Shown piece by piece: positions 51,994 to 54,814 of a stretch of DNA of 54,814 nucleotides. The stretch is taken from positions 1 to 54,814 of the forward strand of contig NZ_BCTO01000068.1 in NCBI RefSeq assembly GCF_001571325.1, read 5' to 3'. The DNA is from Delftia tsuruhatensis NBRC 16741. Its GTDB lineage: Bacteria > Pseudomonadota > Gammaproteobacteria > Burkholderiales > Burkholderiaceae_C. The position numbers and the translations under genes are program-made. Below the pieces are notes generated by a model, which saw only the letters and a list, made by a program, of their open reading frames with translations, was not told the origin of the DNA and did no database searches. Each line of letters opens with the position of its first letter. Within the stretch, counting starts at the first letter, position 1.

Positions 51994-52694
51994 ACTCCCA
52001 TGACATGTCCATACTCAGCCTCGTGCTGCAGGCCAGCTGGGTCGTGCAGCTGGTCATGCTGATCCTTGTGGGCGCCTCGGTGGCCAGCTGGGCCACCATC
52101 TTCCGCAAGTCGCAGACCTTGAAGCGCGTGCGCACGCTCAACGACGGCTTCGAGCAGGACTTCTGGTCGGGCACCAGCCTCAACGATCTCTATGCCTCGG
52201 CGGCCCACCACGCCAAGCAGGGCGGCCCCATGGAACGCATCTTCGCCAGCGGCATGCGCGAGTACCAGAAGCTGCGCGAGCGCCGCATCGCCGATGTGAA
52301 CCAGTTGATGGACGGCACGCGCCGCGCCATGCGCGCCAGCTTCCAGCGCGAGATGGACGAGGTCGAGTCGGGCCTGTCCTTCCTGGGCACCGTGGGTTCG
52401 GTCTCTCCCTACGTGGGCCTGTTCGGCACCGTCTGGGGCGTGATGCACGCCTTCACCGGCTTTGCCAACATGGAGCAGATCACGCTGGCCACCGTGGCCC
52501 CCGGCATTGCCGAGGCGCTGGTGGCCACGGCCATGGGCCTGTTCGCCGCCATCCCGGCCGTCACGGCCTACAACCGCTACGCCCACCAGATCGACCGCGT
52601 GGCCAGCCAGCAGGAAACCTTCATCGAAGAGTTCTCCAACATCCTGCAGCGCAACGTGGGTGCGACCGGCTCCAGCACCCCGTCAGGCCATTGA
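51990..52694 (+). CDS. tolQ: Tol-Pal system proton channel subunit TolQ
   Basis: 234 residues. First membrane helix at about 15-38; helices 2 and 3 in the second half (SFLGTVGSVSPYVGLFGTVWGVMHAF and IAEALVATAMGLFAAIPAVTAYN), as in the MotA/ExbB family. It forms the proton channel with TolR and energises TolA for outer-membrane constriction. Start ATG 51990 overlaps ybgC. Confidence 0.96.
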   Translation: MNSHDMSILSLVLQASWVVQLVMLILVGASVASWATIFRKSQTLKRVRTLNDGFEQDFWSGTSLNDLYASAAHHAKQGGPMERIFASGMREYQKLRERRIADVNQLMDGTRRAMRASFQREMDEVESGLSFLGTVGSVSPYVGLFGTVWGVMHAFTGFANMEQITLATVAPGIAEALVATAMGLFAAIPAVTAYNRYAHQIDRVASQQETFIEEFSNILQRNVGATGSSTPSGH

Positions 52695-52724
52695 AGTCGC
52701 GCACAGTTTGCAAGGAGTGAGCAC

Positions 52725-53150
52725 ATGCCCGCAGTAGCCTCGCGCGGCGGCCGCAGCCGCCGCACCGTCAACGAGATCAACATGGTGCCCTTCATCGACG
52801 TGATGCTGGTGCTGCTCATCATCTTCATGGTGACAGCGCCCATGCTCACGCCGGGCTCCATCAACGTGCCCAGTGCCGGCAAGGCCGCGCGCACGCCCCC
52901 GAAGCGCGCCGACGTGATGATCGACAAGGACGGCGGCATCCGCATCAAGGCCGGCAGCACCGACAAGACCGTCACGATCCAGGAACTGGGCGCGGTCGCC
53001 AGGAGCTGGCAGGACCAGCAAAGCGACGACAGCGCCGTGCTGATCTCGGCCGACAAGAAGCTGCCCTTCGAGACCGTGATGGCCGCCATGTCGGCCCTGC
53101 AATCGGCCGGCGTCAAGCGCGTGGCCTTCGGCGTCAAGTCCTCCCAGTAA
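52725..53150 (+). CDS. tolR: Tol-Pal system protein TolR
   Basis: 141 residues, ExbD/TolR family. A single N-terminal helix (about 20-40) carries the proton-conducting Asp in FIDVMLVLLIIFMVT. The periplasmic domain follows from about 45. It works with TolQ to energise TolA. It lies 30 bp after tolQ and 24 bp before tolA. Confidence 0.96.
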   Translation: MPAVASRGGRSRRTVNEINMVPFIDVMLVLLIIFMVTAPMLTPGSINVPSAGKAARTPPKRADVMIDKDGGIRIKAGSTDKTVTIQELGAVARSWQDQQSDDSAVLISADKKLPFETVMAAMSALQSAGVKRVAFGVKSSQ

Positions 53151-53174
53151 GCAGCGCCGCCCGCCTTCGACTCC

Positions 53175-54317
53175 ATGCCCAACCTGCAAGACCACGACCA
53201 GTTCGCACCGCCGCGCACGCGCGGCCGCACCCGTTCGTGGGCCATGGCCGTGGCCGCGCACGGGCTGCTCGTGGCCGCCATGCTGTGGACCGTGCGCCCC
53301 CCGAAGCAGGCCGACGAGCCCATGGTCGAGGCCGAGTTCTGGTCCACGGCCGCACCGGCCCCTGCCCTGCCCGTGCCCGCGCCGCCCCCGCCACCTGCGC
53401 CCGAGCCCGTTCCCCAGCCGCCACCGCCGCCGCCCGCGCCGGTGATTGCGCCGCCCCCACCTCCCAAGCCGCAGGCCGTGGACGACGACCGCGAGGCCGA
53501 GATCGCGCTGGAGAAGAAGCGCAAGATCGAGCAGCAAAAGAAGGAGCGCGCCGAACAGGCCGCCCGCGAGCAGCGCGAAAAGGAACGCCAGGAGCGCCTG
53601 GACAAGGAAAAGGCCGAGAAGGCGGCCAAGGACAAGGCCGAGCGCGAGAAGGCGGAAAAAGCCGAGAAGGACCGCCGCGACAAGCTCGAGCAGCAGAAAA
53701 AGGACAAGGCCGAGCAGGACCGCAAGGAACGCCTGGAGCAGCAAAAGAAGGACAAGGCCGAAAAGGAAAAGGCGGACAAGGAAAAAGCTGCCAAGGACAA
53801 GGCCGAGCGCGAGAAAGCCGAGAAGGCGGAGAAAGAAAAGGCCGCCAAGGCAGAAGCCGAGAAGAAGGCCGCCGAGGACAAGCGCAAGAAGGAACAGGCC
53901 GCCAAGGAAGCGCGCGAGGCCAAGGAAGCCGAGGCACGCCGCCTGGAGAACATCCGCCGCATGCAGGGCCTGGCCGGCAGCGGCGGCTCGGCCGGCGAAG
54001 GCGCCGGTGGCAGCAAGAGCGGCGGCTCGGGCAGCTCGGCCGGAGGCCCCTCGGCCGGCTATGGCGCCAAGGTGGCCGCGCGCGTCAAGCCCAACATCGT
54101 CTACCCGGACGCCATCAGCGGCAACCCGCGGGCCGAGGTGCGCGTGCGCACCGCACCCGATGGCACCATCACCGGCGCCACCATCGCCAAGTCCAGCGGC
54201 AACAAGGCCTGGGACGATGCCGTCATCCGCGCGCTGCAAAAGACCGAGACGCTGCCGCGCGACATCGATGGCCGCGTGCCTTCGGACCTGGTCATCGGAT
54301 TCCGCCCGCAGGACTGA
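53175..54317 (+). CDS. tolA: Tol-Pal system protein TolA
   Basis: 380 residues. N-terminal membrane helix (about 17-37), Pro-rich segment (about 57-98), long Lys/Glu/Ala-rich helical coiled coil (about 100-262), Gly/Ser linker (about 270-295), then a C-terminal TonB-like domain (VKPNIVYPDAISGNPRAEVRV...). Two copies of AAKDKAEREKAEKAEK about 55 residues apart indicate an internal duplication. It links TolQR in the inner membrane to Pal and TolB. A strong terminator follows within 21 bp. Confidence 0.95.
   Translation: MPNLQDHDQFAPPRTRGRTRSWAMAVAAHGLLVAAMLWTVRPPKQADEPMVEAEFWSTAAPAPALPVPAPPPPPAPEPVPQPPPPPPAPVIAPPPPPKPQAVDDDREAEIALEKKRKIEQQKKERAEQAAREQREKERQERLDKEKAEKAAKDKAEREKAEKAEKDRRDKLEQQKKDKAEQDRKERLEQQKKDKAEKEKADKEKAAKDKAEREKAEKAEKEKAAKAEAEKKAAEDKRKKEQAAKEAREAKEAEARRLENIRRMQGLAGSGGSAGEGAGGSKSGGSGSSAGGPSAGYGAKVAARVKPNIVYPDAISGNPRAEVRVRTAPDGTITGATIAKSSGNKAWDDAVIRALQKTETLPRDIDGRVPSDLVIGFRPQD
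53625..53825 (+). repeat. Intragenic imperfect repeat in the tolA coiled coil
   Basis: A block beginning GCCAAGGACAAGGCC at 53625 recurs at 53790, offset 165 bp (55 codons), and both encode the same 16-residue helix segment. This is probably an in-frame duplication that lengthened the coiled coil. Confidence 0.75.
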
Positions 54318-54337
54318 ACGGGCACAGGCCCTTCATC

Positions 54338-54373
54338 AAAAAGCCCCGCCGGCACCTGCCTGCGGGGCTTTTT
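54338..54373 (+). terminator. Rho-independent terminator after tolA
   Basis: A 12-bp stem (54338-54349 with 54362-54373) includes an A run on one side and a T run on the other, with a 12-nt loop. It can act in both directions and lies 20 bp after the tolA stop codon. Confidence 0.9.
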
Positions 54374-54500
54374 CCATCTTGCGTTGTATGCAATCCGCCA
54401 CGCGCCTGCGACTTCGCTTGCGGCACCGGCCGCTTGTCCCTAGCATCCCCGTCTTTGCCGCATTCGCGGCTCCCGTCCACCATCGCAAAGGAGAGAACCC

Positions 54501-54542
54501 ATGTCCCATTCGACACGTCCCTTTGCAGTCGTGCACGCTTGA
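54501..54542 (+). CDS. Possible 13-residue leader peptide
   Basis: ATG at 54501 is preceded by AAAGGAGAG at about 6 nt spacing, one of the best ribosome sites in the window, and the frame ends at TGA 54540-54542. The peptide is MSHSTRPFAVVHA. The position, 440 bp after tolA and followed by structured GC-rich DNA, suits a regulatory upstream ORF for the next gene outside the window. There is no run of one amino acid that would reveal an attenuator type. Confidence 0.4.
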   Translation: MSHSTRPFAVVHA

Positions 54543-54716
54543 AGCCCTAGCGCCTCCAGGCCACGCTGCAGACCTGATTCCCGGCCCCGCAAGAGGCCCG
54601 GCTTTCGGCTGCGCGTGCGCTTTTCCTGATGCCTGTCCATCGAGCTTGCGGCGACTGCCCATTGCGCATTCCGCATCTGCCGGAATGTGCCCCAAGCACT
54701 CGATCGAAAGCCATTC

Positions 54717-54814
54717 ATGGGCAATTCCATAGTATTCCGTGGCGCAAACGCGGCACCCGCAATCACTCAAGCCAGAGACACCGAGGAAGGGCCGCCCCGC
54801 ACCGAGGGTGTCGT
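54717..54814 (+). CDS. Possible start of a gene truncated by the right edge
   Basis: ATG 54717 opens a frame of 32 codons to the end of the window (MGNSIVFRGANAAP...). There is no clear ribosome site and no recognised family. It may be the N-terminus of the next gene or simply leader DNA. Confidence 0.2.
   Translation, partial: MGNSIVFRGANAAPAITQARDTEEGPPRTEGV

Larger units (their letters stand above)
54374..54814. other. Non-coding stretch after tolA, with a possible leader
   Basis: 441 bp with no long gene. It holds a 13-codon ORF with a good ribosome site (54501-54542) and a 10-bp inverted repeat with one G-T pair (54664-54673 with 54681-54690). A frame is open from ATG 54717 to the right edge. 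No tolB start is seen. Confidence 0.5.

Overview
The window is about 67% GC chromosomal DNA in which most genes are recognisable housekeeping genes. Family content, synteny (cysS/alkA/accA; ribB-like/ribH/nusB; ybgC/tolQRA) and protein style point to a betaproteobacterium of the Comamonadaceae, most likely Delftia or a close relative such as Comamonas or Acidovorax. The genus is inferred from general resemblance; no search was run. I see no phage, transposase, CRISPR array or resistance gene.

Left part (1-12.1 kb): tandem stable-RNA-type promoters fire off the left edge, preceded by tRNA-Ser(GCU) and lysC. Then come tilS, accA (TTG start, own terminator), alkA and cysS on the minus strand. 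A TPR protein, two cyclophilins (secreted and cytoplasmic), lpxH and mtfA follow on the plus strand. A LysR regulator is divergent from a TauE/SafE exporter.

Middle part (12.2-33 kb): a 726-residue pentaheme cytochrome joins an AdhB-like triheme part to a TsdA-like diheme part. Next are an AceE-type E1 divergent from an Lrp regulator, a DUF3014 protein, a carboxylesterase, a LigB/DODA dioxygenase, the overlapping group aroQ/hydrolase/arfB, a His-Gly repeat protein and glnS. These are followed by a methyltransferase, a DUF2322-like protein, a DUF3300 lipoprotein with a Gln-rich tail, a Tat-exported M23 peptidase, two divergent lipoproteins and cardiolipin synthase.

Right part (33-54.8 kb): a MoaF-like protein, an MFS exporter, meso-DAP dehydrogenase, TruC, a DHH phosphoesterase, an M20 amidohydrolase, a PAS-GGDEF-EAL protein, an RbgA/YlqF GTPase, two tiny ORFs, gshA and an SDR. 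After a repeat-rich AT-rich intergenic island come a membrane protein, a ferredoxin, riboflavin genes with nusB, an aminotransferase and ybgC-tolQ-tolR-tolA. A strong terminator follows tolA, then a 13-codon ORF and no tolB within the window.

Functionally the window covers amino-acid synthesis (lysC, ddh, aroQ), translation (cysS, glnS, tilS, truC, arfB, rbgA), the envelope (lpxH, cls, tol, M23), redox (gshA, cytochrome, ferredoxin) and riboflavin. The points most worth follow-up are the pentaheme fusion and two intergenic islands (33.0-33.4 kb and 46.5-47.0 kb) that share an exact 16-mer and DnaA-box-like 9-mers.
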